DNA of 64,000 nt from the NCBI GenBank assembly GCA_035079385.1, contig JAVHKY010000054.1, positions 18,084,001-18,148,000 of the forward strand, given 5' to 3'. The DNA is from Aspidiotus rigidus. Its lineage: Eukaryota; Arthropoda; Insecta; Hemiptera; Diaspididae. The position numbers and the translations under genes were made by a program. Positions 1 through 11,695 of this stretch are shown piece by piece (within the stretch, counting starts at the first letter, position 1; each line of letters begins with the position of its first letter). The notes under the pieces were generated by a model, which worked only from the letters and a program-made list of their open reading frames with translations, made no database searches and was not told where the DNA came from.

Positions 1-214
1 AGTAAACAAGTAAAAGTCAAGTATGTATCTTCATTAACGGTCGAGTAAAAATGGGAAAAACGAAAAAAACTCATGGGTTTTCTAACGGAGTTAAACGAAA
101 GGGTGACAGGTAACCTGTTTTTGGAACACGTGAGATCTGAAAAATGTAGTTTGTGTCGTCACAGGCCCGAACTTTGAAACTATATACAATAGGAACTTGA
201 AAAAACCTGATCGA

Positions 215-953
215 TGACGTCATCAGATTGTGACGTCACAAGGCTGACCTATGACGTCGTCAGGCTGTAACGTTACAGATCCCGTCCCCAAAGGGGACTT
301 GGAAAATTGCCGAGCTCCGAGATTTGCCGGTTGGCGGACGTTTTTAGTGACCCCCGCCCCCTGATAAACAGGTTGCCTGTTGAAACAGTATTTTCAGCCA
401 ATTTGACTTTTTTTTGCGGGGAACCTTTTTTTATCGGGAGTTTTTTGGAAAAAACGTTCGCTGTCCGAGCAGCCGGCAAAGCTCGGATTTTCAAAAAGTT
501 CTAAGCGCACTTCCAAGTCCCTCTCCCATTATATATACCTTGTGTGCGGGGTCTGTGACGTCATTGTTTGATAACGTCATATGTCAGCTTTGTGACGTCA
601 CAATCTGATGACGTCATAGATCCATTTTTTTTCAAGTTCCCTTCCTATTATATAGAGTTTTAAAGTCCGGAACTGTGACGTCACAATTTGATGACTTCAT
701 ATGTTTACCTTCTGACGTCACAATCTGATGACGTCATCAGTTTTTTCAAGTTCACCTCCTATTATGTATAGTGACATAGTCCAGGGATGTGACGTCACAA
801 GTTGATGACTTCATAGGTCAGCCTTGTGATGTCAAAATCTGATGAGGTTGTCGATCAGTTTTTTTTGAGCTCCTCTCTCATTATGTATAGCAACAAAGTC
901 CGGGACTGTGACGTCACAATTTGATGATTTCATAGGTCAGCCTTGTGACGTCA
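215..953. promoter_or_regulatory. Cluster of eleven CRE/ATF-type palindromes (TGACGTCA)
   Basis: Exact 8-bp TGACGTCA palindromes start at 215, 231, 556, 593, 609, 676, 713, 729, 790, 909 and 946. This octamer is the consensus cAMP-response element bound by CREB/ATF bZIP dimers in animals. Several sites are paired about 16 bp apart. They sit inside a repeat and no gene is seen next to them, so binding or regulation is inference; only the presence of the sites is certain. Confidence 0.4.
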
Positions 954-960
954 CAATCTA
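540..960. repeat. Tandem repeat of about 117 bp, three to four units
   Basis: Inside the foldback element the landmark AGTCCRGG recurs near 664, 779 and 896, giving a period of about 115-118 bp. Each unit carries TGTGACGTCACAA, a GATGAYKTCATA block, a GTGACGTCACAATCTGATGACGT-type pair of palindromes, a T-tract, TCAAGTTC and a CTATTATRTATAG block. Divergence between units is moderate, so the array is not very young. Confidence 0.65.
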
Positions 961-1124
961 CATTTTTCAGATCCCACGTGCCTCATAAAACAGGTTCTCT
1001 GCCCCCCCTCGTTTAACTTCGTCAAAGAACCCGTGAGGGTTTTTTTTCTTGCTCGTCAACTCGCTTACTTTCAAAAAACGGCAAGTAAAAGTTCAGAATT
1101 TCCTTTCAGTAGAAACCCTGTATG

Positions 1125-1890
1125 ATACTTGCAGTTCGTTTGCGCAGTGGTGAGTCCTAACGCATCAAAATTTTGAACTCCCTAAGAATAGAGGTTGTTT
1201 TTGACGATTCATTATTTAAACTGCAATATAGAAAAGCAAAAATATTCTTGGGAAGGGTCACAAACGGAAGCAAGAAAACCCAGTATGCAGGACTCGATTT
1301 ATGAAAACGGACCAGATTTTCATTCTCGGTCTAATGGTATCCATTATAAGAGAGCAGCTTATTTAATAAGATGCAAGACTCCCTGAATTTCATTTTGAGA
1401 TATGGTGGAGTCGGGGAATTGGTCACGTGAAGCATTAGGTTGCGATAAACTCGCAGGTAGTTTACGCAGTGGTTCCTGTATTGAAAATCGAAGAAACAGT
1501 TGATGCTCTTGTTCCCAAGTTCTAACGTGTCAAATTTTCTGGGATTAGAGTTTGTTTCTGACGAACCGACCGAATGGTACTTCAATCTTATAAATAATCA
1601 AACACATTCTTGAGAAAAATCATATCCAATTGCAAGAACGTCCAGTATACAGGAGTCGATTTACAAGAACTCTTCAGATTTTCATTCTTGGCCCGGTGAT
1701 ATCCAATATATGAGAGCAGCTTATATAATAATATGCAAGAATCTCTGGATTTCATTCTCTGATGTGAGGTAATGTAAGATTCTGGTACGCTAAGCTTTAG
1801 GTTGCAATAATACTCGCGGATCGTTCGTGCAGTGGATCACAGGTCCATCGTGTAGAAATTTTGAACTCTTTTCTTAGGTTTTGACGATTC
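1125..1890. repeat. Degenerate tandem repeat, units of about 320-365 bp
   Basis: Two full units and a partial third share, in order: GCAGTGG (1144, 1466, 1829), a TCTAACGYRTCAAA-type block, TTTGACGA, ATATTCTTGRGAA, AGCAAGAA with CCAGTATRCAGGA, GATTTTCATTCT, ATGAGAGCAGCTTAT and ATATGCAAGA. The spacing of the landmark is 322 and 363 bp. No coding frame is conserved between units. Confidence 0.55.
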
Positions 1891-3120
1891 CTTTTCCTCA
1901 ACGCGATCTAAAAACTCGATTTGGAGATTGACTGATACTATAAATGACTTTTTGCTCTACCGTCAATCTCGAGAAATCTAGAGCTAGTCCTACGACGAAC
2001 ACTCACTTACCCTTTCCGTGCTACTTTCTTCGTACGTGCGATTTTCTTTCCCATTTTCGTCTTCCAAATGGACGCGGCAATACGATTTGGTTTTTTTGTG
2101 TAAGAATTTTAATTCGCTCTCGTTTCCTGCGCCATCAATTTAGTAGTTCGTCGTCGCCTATGAAACGTGTCAATACGACCGTCCGATTATTCCGCTACTA
2201 CATCCTCATTGTCGTGTCGAATCGGTCAGTCATGTAGTAGTAGAGGAGGTCTATTAATGGTTGAATCGTCAAGGAAGATGTGCTTTACGCATGTATAGAA
2301 GAGTACCGTGCTCATCAACATCAACTCGATGGTATGTACTTGACCTGATGAAACCAATTTACCGTACGTATTCGTCGACTCTACGTAACGTAACGTAATT
2401 AAATGTTGAGCCGCGTGTTTAGCGGCTCGAGTGGCAGCGGTTTGGTTGGATGGAGGCGAGCGCGAGCGGGAGGAACGCGAATTGTATCTGCGTGTAAAAC
2501 GTATTTGACAGATCTTCGAATCGTCTATAGTTGTTGGAGTTCTGCTATACGTATGTATGTAATAATAATACGCTTCCCATCACCGCCGTATCTCCGTAGA
2601 GCTCGTTTATCGCGGTTGTATTGTATCTACTGTACCCCAGAATACTACCGTATAACCGCACGATGCTGCTGCCCTGCCACTGATGCTACAGCTACATACT
2701 CAGAGGTTTTGGTATACATCACACCGCATATATTCACCACGAATGTCGAGACGCATTCGCTCGCTGATTACCCATCGGCTACTTTACGATCATCAGGAGT
2801 AATGACAAAAGGCCGTCGTCGTATAAAATTAACGATTCTTTATTATCATTCGTATAGTACATTAACGCCGTGCTCGGTGTTGCCGGGCATTGTTCCAAGT
2901 TCAAGGTCATCTGATGTACAGCGAGTGGCGCAACGCATTAACGCTTTCGATCGGGTCTTCTATGTTACCTTTAATTAATCGGCGAGCACACGGTCGTAGT
3001 TTATGCTCATTATAATCTGTCTGTCCGTATGTGGCTTTCTCCCCGCGCTCGTTCCGTATGATGACAACGAGAAGGGCTGGTTCGATTCTGGATGATTTAT
3101 TATCGTTTTGTTTGTGCATA
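1891..3120. other. Unique, relatively GC/CpG-rich stretch with a 191-codon open frame
   Basis: No repeat family seen elsewhere in the window occurs here. A 191-codon frame stays open at 2403-2978 (+), which is long for DNA of this composition. Its product has no recognisable domain, is rich in Ser, Arg, Tyr and Cys, and has no matching splice context. The absence of stops may only reflect higher GC. A 5' UTR or promoter of a distant gene, or conserved non-coding DNA, are alternatives; none is proven. Confidence 0.25.
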
Positions 3121-4484
3121 CCTTTTTAATGTGCCAGTTTTTTTTTCATTATTATTATTCGCTTCTGCTCTCGCATTCTGAGTACTCATCCAGCTACAGC
3201 ATTGAACATGAATTATTACAGATTTCAGATTTGATAAATACTTTGGCTCGGACCTCGACAGAGAAGTCGATGAAATAGTGAACAGTGGAACCCTGTCCGA
3301 GATAGTCCTCTATTATTATAGTCTGATACACTTTTTCTAGTACTCAATATACTTTCTTAGTATGTCTTCCGGCTTAGTGTTGGGAAGTTGTGGCTGAATT
3401 GGGGGAGTCATTTACCCCGAAGTAATTTGTAACCGTCTTGATGAGTTCACTATTCCTATCCTGCTAAGCGGACTTAAATACCGAAGACTGAATTTAACGG
3501 AGCTCTTTAAGGACTTTGGAAATCCTTCTGAGAAAGCCATCTATCTTGTATTTCCCACTTCTTTAACCTCGGTACTTGAGAATGAATTCTCTATTTTTGA
3601 GCTGTAGATACAAATGGTAAGGCTGCTGTTCAACTGAATAGGTGTACTAAGGAGTAGTACTTGGATGGTTGTCATTGATGGGCTTGGAAAAATAGTGAGG
3701 ATAATGAGACTTAGTTTTCGAGTTGGGACTCAAGTTTCGACTTCCTCAAACAATAAACATTTCATATGCTCTCTGGATTGAGTATGCTTCTACAAAAACA
3801 TGACGATTTCTCCAAACACGCTCCTATTAAATAGTTTTTTATACTAGCGTATATTGAGCAGATACTTGTATAAATATAAGATGAGGGGTGGCAGAGTCGT
3901 GCCTAGAAAAAATCGTGAAGTCTAGAACAGAAAGAACATTGAAATGCTGCGCTATGTGGCTATAAAAGACGTCTCAGCTTGATGTTTGAATGGTTTTTCG
4001 CAACCTCGTTGGAGACTTCAAAAAATATCCGCTTTCTGGTTATGACATGTGAGTCATTGGACTCACAATAATTTCACAGAACTAAATCTATGCATATACG
4101 TGTTAAACTATCCGTAGTAAAACTTGTTCTAGTTTGCCAATACAGATTGGATATACTTTTGTTGCACGAACTTATCATTCGCTAACCCCATTCTGAACTC
4201 TCTTTTTGAGAAATCTTGGAACCCGAGTGCGGGTGAGGATCATTTTGAACAAGATTTCAAGTTTTAATCCAGCATGCCAGCGACTTCCAATTGAAGCTTA
4301 TCGCTTATAGGTAAATTGGCGGTGTTTTCAAACACATCTCGTCTTTTTTTGGTCTTGCTTTGCATCGGGGTTGTTGAAAGTCTTGTAACATAAGTCTATC
4401 AGGAGACAGCATTAATAGAAATCGACGAAATGTAATTTCCCTTCAATTGAAAGCCGAGTAAATGTTAATAAATGTGATTAGCAA
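3121..4484. other. No gene seen; non-repetitive AT-rich DNA
   Basis: I found no open frame with protein-like composition, no inverted repeat with target duplication and no tandem structure here. Confidence 0.5.
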
Positions 4485-4487
4485 TAA

Positions 4488-4851
4488 CACAACTCAACAA
4501 AGTGAGATTTTTCGAAGAGGTCAAGAACTAGAATATCCGATTCTGAGTGTATTTCTCACGCTGAATTCGATGCCGTTGTTCGTTTTCCGTGACTCCCTCG
4601 TTATCTTCTGTAATCTTGATGTTTAGTTGTGGCGGCTCGTTGCGAAGCGCATCGAACACTAAAAGGGAGTATTACGAAAAGGTGTGTCGCGCTTCGCAAC
4701 GAGCCGCGGCAACAAAACGTTAAGATTGCAGAAGAAAATGAGGGTATCACGAAAAACGAATAACGGCATCGAATTCAGCGTGAAAAATACTTTCACAATC
4801 GGATATTCTTGTTCTTGATCGCTTAGAAAAATTTTACTTTGTTGAGTTGTG
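4488..4851. mobile_element. PIF/Harbinger-like MITE, copy 1 (364 bp)
   Basis: The whole element folds back on itself. The termini are CACAACTCAAC and its complement, flanked by the 3-bp direct repeat TAA (4485-4487 and 4852-4854). A TWA target duplication is the known signature of PIF/Harbinger transposons. Inner landmarks, mirrored on both arms, include an AATATCCGATT block, GCTGAATTCGATGCCGTT, a CTCGTTATC-type block and a CpG-rich GCGAAGCGC core near the centre. It has no coding frame. It shares termini, central core and layout with the copies at 8426 and 31560. Confidence 0.8.
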
Positions 4852-4854
4852 TAA

Positions 4855-5376
4855 TTATTAATCGAGAATCTCAGTATAAATATAAGAAAGTTTGGTTGAG
4901 AAGCCCTGCCTCTCGATCAAGAACCGAAAAGAAGAATACTGCTCCTGTTAGACTATAGAACGCGAATATCATTATCCTGTCTTTGATAAAGATACCAAAG
5001 GAGTCCACGAAGATCGGTTACAATTGAGGAGGTCCCGAGAAGAAATCGTCATGTTTCCTGACAATCTTCAATTGTGTACCGAGATGAATTCTGATGCACT
5101 CGACTCATGAAAAGGAAATGTTTGAGGCTCTACACCGTCATGCATAGTCTCATGTGCGTTTAAGTCAACCAGCTCTCAAGTACATCGTATATTGATAAAG
5201 TAACATTCGAATCCAACGTATTGATGAGTAAATTCACCAATTGGTGAATAGTACTGCATTTTGTTTATGATTTGGCTTTGTCGGTGATAACTAGTCGAGG
5301 AAATACGTAGGTGAAATTCCATTCTTATTGTACTGTCTGTGACGTCACTTTCTTACGCGATCCTATGCCACATCAA
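4855..5376. other. No gene seen
   Basis: Spacer between two MITEs. It holds one TGACGTCA near 5340 but no repeat structure or coding frame that I can support. Confidence 0.4.
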
Positions 5377-5384
5377 TTCACAAG

Positions 5385-5876
5385 CAGAGCTGGGCACGGA
5401 TCGCAAATCATCGGTCTCATAGTGGATCAGTAATCGTGCATTGGAAACGATCCAGATCACGGATCACAGTAACATTTTTTCACAACCCAACGGATCAATC
5501 AACTGCTACGGATCAGAGCTTTTGATCCGTAATCCGCGAATCATTGATTCATAATCCGCGATCCGCAAGCGTGGAAAAATGTGTGTCTTCAAATTTTTAA
5601 ATTCTAATTTCTCAATCTCTGATTTGAAGGGCTGTGAATCACGAATCGCAACTTTGAGGAAAAATATTTCTCTAAGCTCATTTCTGCAAATTGAGATTCG
5701 TGATGTACGTCAATTATTTTCTTTGCGGCAGATTGCAATGGAGCGAGAAAAACCGCGATCCGCGCCGATCAATGCAAATGATTCGGATCAAATCAACCAC
5801 AAATGAAGAAATTGATCCGAATACGGATCACGGGTCGTCAATTTTTGATCCCCGATTCGATTCGTGTCCAACCCTG
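5385..5876. mobile_element. hAT-like MITE (492 bp)
   Basis: The terminal inverted repeats fit CAGRGYTGGRCACGRATCG at both ends, typical of hAT elements (CAG start). They are flanked by an 8-bp direct repeat with one mismatch: TTCACAAG at 5377-5384 and GTCACAAG at 5877-5884. Eight-base duplications are diagnostic for hAT. The interior is unusually dense in GGATC/GATCC words (many GATCCG and CGGATCA copies) and encodes no transposase, so it depends on an autonomous partner not present here. Confidence 0.8.
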
Positions 5877-5884
5877 GTCACAAG

Positions 5885-7250
5885 ATCCAATTTGCTTAAT
5901 CGCCGACTCGTATATTTAGACACTTCAATTGAAATTTTTTAGGTACAAATACTTCAATTACAAATCAACACCGTGAGATCTTGATGGATCGACATATTTC
6001 CTACTATAATTTAGAGCCATTTGTGAGAGTGGACCGATGCACTCGTCGTTGTATTCGCAAGGAAGTATTGTTCATTCTGCATCGTAAACTGTGCGAATTT
6101 AGTCATTTATCATAATGCCTGTGGTAAGATTCTGAGAGATGAAATCAGATGAAGTGAGTTTCATTTCAATTACGGTTTTACAAATAAATATTTATTCGAC
6201 GGTTTATTATTGGGAAAAAATACGAAGTTTTCGCGAACTTACATTATTGTACGTTCGCGAAATTTCGTACACAATATTTTTGTTGGTGATTTGTGATCGT
6301 AAAAAAGACGTCAACGTATCGAGGTTTACATTTTTCTCCATCTTTTTTCATAGTTGTGTCGTCCTGGAATACGATTTTTTTCTCGTTCTTCTTTTTTTTT
6401 TTTCAGTTTATGGCCGTCGTCGTTTGTGTTTGAAAATTGTCTTTCGCGAATCATTTTCTCCCGAGAAAGTGCAAATTTATTAAATTCAATGTAAAGTTTG
6501 TTGTAAAATGTGAAATTCCTTTCCCGCCTCCGGATGGGCCGGAATTCGCCATCAGAAAGCGGCTTCCAGTTGCTCTGTTCTGAGAGAAATGTGTCACGTC
6601 AAATACTGACAGCCCAGGTTTCTGTGATCGTCAGACAGTCGTTCGCATAACTACCTATCGTTGATCCAATAAGAATGATATGAAAATTTGCGATTACCGT
6701 GTTCCTAATCAAAAATGAAGAATTTCTTAATATTTGACTAGAAGTTGACGAGGGAACGCTGAAAATCTTTGAGATTGTTAATACTTATCGCAGGTTTCTT
6801 GAGTTGATTATTTTTCATTTTAAATTATGTTCATTATGATCTTTGCCCTTGTGTTACAGTTAAAGCAACACTTCGCCTATATAGTCATTCGTTATTTAAG
6901 GTCACAAAAATCAGGGTCATAAACTTGAACGCTGTCCATCAGCCCATTCAAAATGGCTTTAGAAGTATCTTCATCGTTAGAAGGATATTCTTTTCTCGAT
7001 AGCTCGTTTGTTTGTTGTTTGATTGGCTTTTAAATGTGCAAAAAATCGTTTAGATTCACTTATTTAGATCACTTTATTGTGTGGATAATGAACTAAAATT
7101 ATTCTGAAAAATTTCGGTAAATATAGCTTGAACTTCCTTGGGGAAGTTGGTAGTTGGTATTTTATGGAAGGTCATTTATCGCGATCGTCTCCGGACTCGT
7201 GGATACATTTGTTGAAAAAATTCAAAAAATATTGTGTATTGGAGAGAAAA
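5885..7250. other. No gene seen; one short hairpin
   Basis: Apart from a hairpin at 6221-6269, no repeat or coding frame is supported. Local T- and A-rich blocks keep a 114-codon frame open at 6139-6483, but its product is low-complexity (Phe, Leu, Ser, Tyr) and unconvincing. Confidence 0.4.
6221..6269. repeat. Short inverted repeat (hairpin)
   Basis: TTTCGCGAAC (6229-6238) is exactly complementary to GTTCGCGAAA (6253-6262) across a 14-nt loop. Pairing extends outward through TACGAA/TTCGTA with a one-base bulge. At 49 nt it is shorter than a usual animal pre-miRNA, and no flanking element is evident. Confidence 0.5.
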
Positions 7251-7690
7251 GTTTATTCAATTTGATTTTGAAGGTCTGCGAAAGCCTGAATAAAGTTGAG
7301 TCCTTTTCTGAACTCATATTCCAGGGGTGATAGTGAATTGTTCTGATCTAGAAAACATAAAAGTCGTAAAGTTTGCCTAATGCGCTGGTGATAGCGATGG
7401 GTCGATAGGATTCTGGTAATGATGGATCTATGTTAGGTATTAAGAGAGGGAGGATGTGGGCTAGTTTCCAATTACTGGGGTGAATTGCTTCTGTTAATAT
7501 GGTGTTGAATAACGAGAGAAGATAAGTAAATAATGGCGTTAGGGTGTACATTTTTTAGCATGGCCGCAAGGATATTGTCTGGTGGATACATTTTCAAGGT
7601 TCTTATGAATGGATGTAACGAGTTCCAACTTGGTTATTGGTTGATTATAGGAAATGGAGTGATTAGGAGATTCATAATTTATTATGTCCG
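7250..7690 (-). pseudogene. Non-LTR retrotransposon reverse-transcriptase fragment
   Basis: On the minus strand, 7551-7348 encodes a clear piece of a LINE reverse transcriptase. It shows an SLFNTILTEA segment, then HPSNWKLAHILPL, then PESYRPIAITSALGK, matching the usual P..W..A.I.P and SYRPI...LGK motifs at the start of the RT domain. A further block resembling the following GFRKG motif is visible in another frame at about 7250-7320. Upstream residues resembling the P.DNI..A.L segment lie in a shifted frame at about 7560-7600. The frame changes and missing ends (no endonuclease, no YADD box) show a dead fragment. The clade is most like jockey or R1; it does not extend to the other LINE pieces in this window. 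Confidence 0.8.
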
Positions 7691-8422
7691 TTTGTGATTT
7701 TTGTGAAGAAGAAAGGAGGCTCTTGTATTGTCATTCTTGGTATATGAAAAATATGGTATGATGAGGGTTTATTCAGCTGCAAAAGAGTCGCTTGTCAATA
7801 GTTCTAATATTTTGGAACGTTTTGCAGACAGACCTACATTTTCATGTGTGTTCCGAATCCATTAAAAGTTAGGAACTCTTCTTCGTTCTTATGAGTTCAT
7901 GAAGGTACTTCAGTATGTTCACGTTTACTTACAAGGCTCTCCATCTTTCAATGATACAACCTTTTATTTTTCCAACATCTCGTAATCAGTTTGTATTTCA
8001 ATGTATTTCTTACGCTTTGCAACTTTATGCCTAGCATTCCTATCGCGATTGCATTAAGGGGCTAAGAATAGTTGGTAAAGTTCTTAATTTTAAATTTTAA
8101 CTATTGAGATCCAAAATTTTCATAACTCGCCAAGATCATTGTTATGGAATGACTCAAATACCACAAAGTTTTCGTTGGAAAAAGAAAATTTATGTTTCTA
8201 TTTTACAGTCTGCATTTGACGCTAGCGTTTCTTTGCTTTTTTGTCTCCTTGTCCTACGGCTGAAAGTTGAGTCAAGTTCATTCAAATAGATACCAAGTTG
8301 GCAAAATCCCTGTCAAGTCCCATACATCAAGCTCACGCCGAAGTATTTTCTTTTGGCGGATGCAGTGACATTTTATCTATTCTAGTTGAGGAGGATTTTC
8401 ATCTTTTCTCGCAGCTTTACAA
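7691..8422. other. No gene seen
   Basis: Spacer between the RT fragment and MITE copy 2. No repeat or coding frame is supported. Confidence 0.4.
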
Positions 8423-8425
8423 TTA

Positions 8426-8809
8426 CACTAGACAACAACTAAAAATTTTATGAAATTTGCTGAAGTGAGATAGGTTGTATGTAGAAGTATTTTTTGCGCT
8501 GATTCAGAACCGTTTTCCGTTTTTTGATAGGAGGTCGCGTTTTCTCGTTATCACTTTGTTTAGTTGCCGCGCATCGTCGCGAGACGAAGCGTTCTTTATC
8601 GAGCTTCAATCAACGATAGCAATATCAACGCTCGATAAGAAACGCTTCGTTTCGCGACGAGGCGCGGCAACTAAACAGAGTGATAACGAGAAAACGCGAC
8701 CTCCTACCGAAAAACGGAAAACGGTTCTGGAATCAGCGCAAAAAATACTTCTAGATACAACCTATCTCACTTCAGCAATTTTCCACAATTTTTTTATTGT
8801 TGCCTAGTG
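8426..8809. mobile_element. PIF/Harbinger-like MITE, copy 2 (384 bp)
   Basis: Termini CACTAGACAACA and TGTTGCCTAGTG are complementary with one mismatch. They are flanked by the 3-bp duplication TTA (8423-8425 and 8810-8812), fitting the TWA signature of PIF/Harbinger. The arms are almost perfectly complementary along their length. Mirrored landmarks include a CTGAAGTGAGATAGGTTGTA block, AGAAGTATTTTTTGCGCTGAT, AACCGTTTTCCGTTTTT, CTCGTTATCACT and a central TTGCCGCG/CGCGGCAA core. The high arm identity makes this the best preserved of the three copies. It encodes no transposase. Confidence 0.85.
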
Positions 8810-8812
8810 TTA

Positions 8813-11690
8813 TGAGAATATTTTCAATTTTGTTGGCACCGTTTGTGTAGTCAATTCTTTTGTGCAACGTGTCCTGTCGACAAAAAATTTCTATCTGACA
8901 AGAAAATGGAATGGGTAGGCTAGCAAATCAACATAAACAATTAGATTTTCTCTTAGTATTCTACACCATAATACGTTACTATTGTATATTTAAGATAATT
9001 TATTAATCGAATAGATTTTCCGCTCTGTACTGTCTTATGGGAGATACACCTTATTTACACGTACTATGTATTGTGCCTATATCTGTGGGTTCATCCGTAT
9101 TTATGTGAGTTGTGCACGCCTGCTCATAATGAATACAGTTGAAGTTGTGGCGATATTAGTATGTGTTCCGGTGTCCGTCCAGCTTACAAGATTTTATTAC
9201 CCAAGATAATTGTGCGCTATTACATAATAAATAATCTGTATAATCGTAAAAAATTACAGGTTCCGACTGTGGACTATTTAAATTAGTATCGGCTGATTTT
9301 CTTACTTTTTTTCCCTCTGTTCCTCGAGTATAATATGTTGGGCGAATAAATCGTATATGATTGGGACATTGTAACGTTCGCAGCTGATATTTATATACCT
9401 ATACTCGGGGTTCATTATTACCTCTTTTTCGCTGTCTGAAATAATTACATATAAAAATCCGTTGAAGAAGAAAAAACTTAAGTGAATTACGACTTATTTT
9501 TTCTGCGCTTTTTTCTCGTTCATTTTATTTTAGTATCGTCTTTATTTTCGTCACGATATTTTCAATGCGTACCAAATAGGTAGTAAACGTGCCAATGTGT
9601 TGTGTTCTTTTTAGTTTCTTGCCCAGTCAGTCGGTGGGTATGCTGCGTATAATTCTACGAAATCACATGCTAAAAATTTTAAGATACGGTCGTTACCGGT
9701 ATTAGGCAAACTGTAACTCACACAAAATCAATTTCTGTTGGAACTTTTTAACTGTTGCTGTGATCGTCTGGACTGGAAGTTAACAACGTTTCTCCTCGAC
9801 CTTCCTCGTGTTTTATTCTGGTATAGTCTGGAAGCTGTACTTTTTTTTTTATTATTATTACTCGTTCGATCTTTTAATGTCTCGAGCGCGATGTTGAAAA
9901 GTTTTTATGATTTTGCCTTGTGCACGATTTTGGTATAAGGTTTGAGGAGCTGTTCGCTAGTGAAAGCTCTAGGTAGAAAGCGAATGCTGGAGAACAATGA
10001 TTGGACAGCAGTGCCCTTAGAAGGGTTAGAGCATCATCACTCTTAGGAGGGTTTTTGACGCGTACGAGTGATAATGTATTTCTCGAGTGTAGAATAGAAC
10101 GATACTAATGTGACCCTGTAGTCTGAATTTTTTTCACATTTTCCCCCGTTTCTGTGATTTTGATGACAGTGGCGACTGATCAAGAGATAATTCTCTATTG
10201 GGTCTTGTCGTTCGAATTTCGGTTACTCGGTGATGATATTCTCGCCTTACTGCGCACTTTCTTGCGTGTTAATGAAAAAAATTTTATTATACGCTTATCA
10301 TTTCGCGATCTCACTTATTAATTCTCGTGTGCGTTTGAGTCTTATTCCTCGATTATGTAATGCATTTACGAATTTAATTTCACTCATAATTATGCCCGAA
10401 ATAAATATTTACATTTTACAATTGTGGAGATATGTCGTACCGTTGTCGTCGTTGAAGACGGGCGAATATTTGATACGTATAATTTACGTGTGTGTACAAA
10501 GTAATCTCTCAAATATCGAATCGGTAATTCTTATCGATACGCGGTATTACACTCCTGCATAAAGGAACTTTTTTGTTTACTAGAAAACGATAACATCTTT
10601 TTGGGAGTTCTGAGAATCGAAGTGCAGGCTCAGGAGAGAATAATTCGCTCGTGAGACGTTGAGGAATTTCGAGATAAGATTTTAACGCATGTGAATCTAG
10701 CGAGAAACGTTCGAGGCAGACGATTTGTTTTAGAAAAGCTATTAGAAGACGTTCCTCAATTTTTCTTTTTCTTGGGGTGAAAACATTCGATATGGATGTC
10801 GTCAACCGTTTACGACGGCTCTCTTGAGTTACAAGTGTGATGATTGAGTGCTGGAGGATGTTCGATCGAAACGTTCGCTCCAAACCTTGACTGTATGTTC
10901 CAGGATAATTTGAATTGACATTTTTACTTCTCATATAGATGACAGCTCTTACAGATCACTCTTGGCCCAAGAAGATTAGGAAGAAACATGAGGTGTACTT
11001 GCGGAAATTAGCGTGTGGTTTTGTGAGTAAAGCAAAGCCTATGTTACTTACGAGAACGCGAAAGATTTTTGTTGGGAGGTCAGATTTTTATGAATCACCC
11101 TGATCCAAGTGACAGTTAGAAGCTGTAGTGGTTGATGACATTTGATTGGCATCTAAAGCCCAAAATAGGGAGACAAAATAGCGCTTCTGAGACAGCGTCT
11201 CGGCGATGATTTAGTACGTGCCTATCGAGAAGAACTTTTAATCGCGGAAATGAGGATTTTTTTTTCTTTGGGTTCACGTCACGTATATTTCGTATTTCCT
11301 ACTGGCGATTATCCAATTTTTTATGTCGCTTTTGTATATTATCTTCGACCGTAATTCATGGGATATTTTTGACTTCACGAATTGGTTTCGTTGATTTCAT
11401 TTGTGTGAATTTATGATTTTTCATATTCTCACGATTTACAAGGAAAGAGACGGATCAAGGAAGAACAAAAGTTGAAATCTTTGAAAAATCTCGAGAAACG
11501 TTTAAACATTGTGACTCGATTTCAGTAGTAAATTGTTTAGTTGACTACTATTGTTTCTAGCTACTTGTTAGAATTAGAAAATCAAAATCCTATAGTCATT
11601 TTTCAACCCGCCATGAATCATTTCCCCCAGTTTTTATTGATGTACTGCGTAAAATGTGTAGAAAACTCATGTGTTTTTGTATTTTTATTT
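8813..11690. other. No gene seen; unique AT-rich DNA
   Basis: Several frames of 66-141 codons stay open (for example 10509-10934 on the minus strand and 10230-10562 on the plus strand), but they overlap each other and have no recognisable motif or splice context. No repeat family of the window occurs here. Confidence 0.4.
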
Positions 11691-11695
11691 TTCAG

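Larger units (their letters stand above)
45..1060. mobile_element. Foldback (long inverted-repeat) element rich in TGACGTCA
   Basis: The left part (about 70-260) reads as an imperfect inverted copy of the right part (about 850-1046). Both arms run through the same landmarks: an (A)CTCAYGGGTT block, a GGAGTTAAACGA-type block, AACCTGTTTT, ACGTGRGATCTGAAAAATGTAG, then TGACGTCA palindromes. The left arm lacks one internal sub-repeat that the right arm keeps. An 11-bp direct repeat, CAAGTAAAAGT, lies outside both arms (7-17 and 1082-1092) and may be a target duplication. No transposase is encoded between the arms, so it would be non-autonomous. A related single arm lies at about 46590-46760. The superfamily cannot be assigned; the element ends are approximate. 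Confidence 0.6.

Noticed and set aside
10111..10135. ACCCTGTAGTCTGAATTT, resembling the mature miR-10 start
   Set aside because: It lacks the GATCC core of miR-10 and no complementary arm lies within about 100 bp on either side.
10509..10934. 141-codon minus-strand frame
   Set aside because: No domain, no splice context and an overlapping open plus frame; consistent with chance in locally stop-poor DNA.
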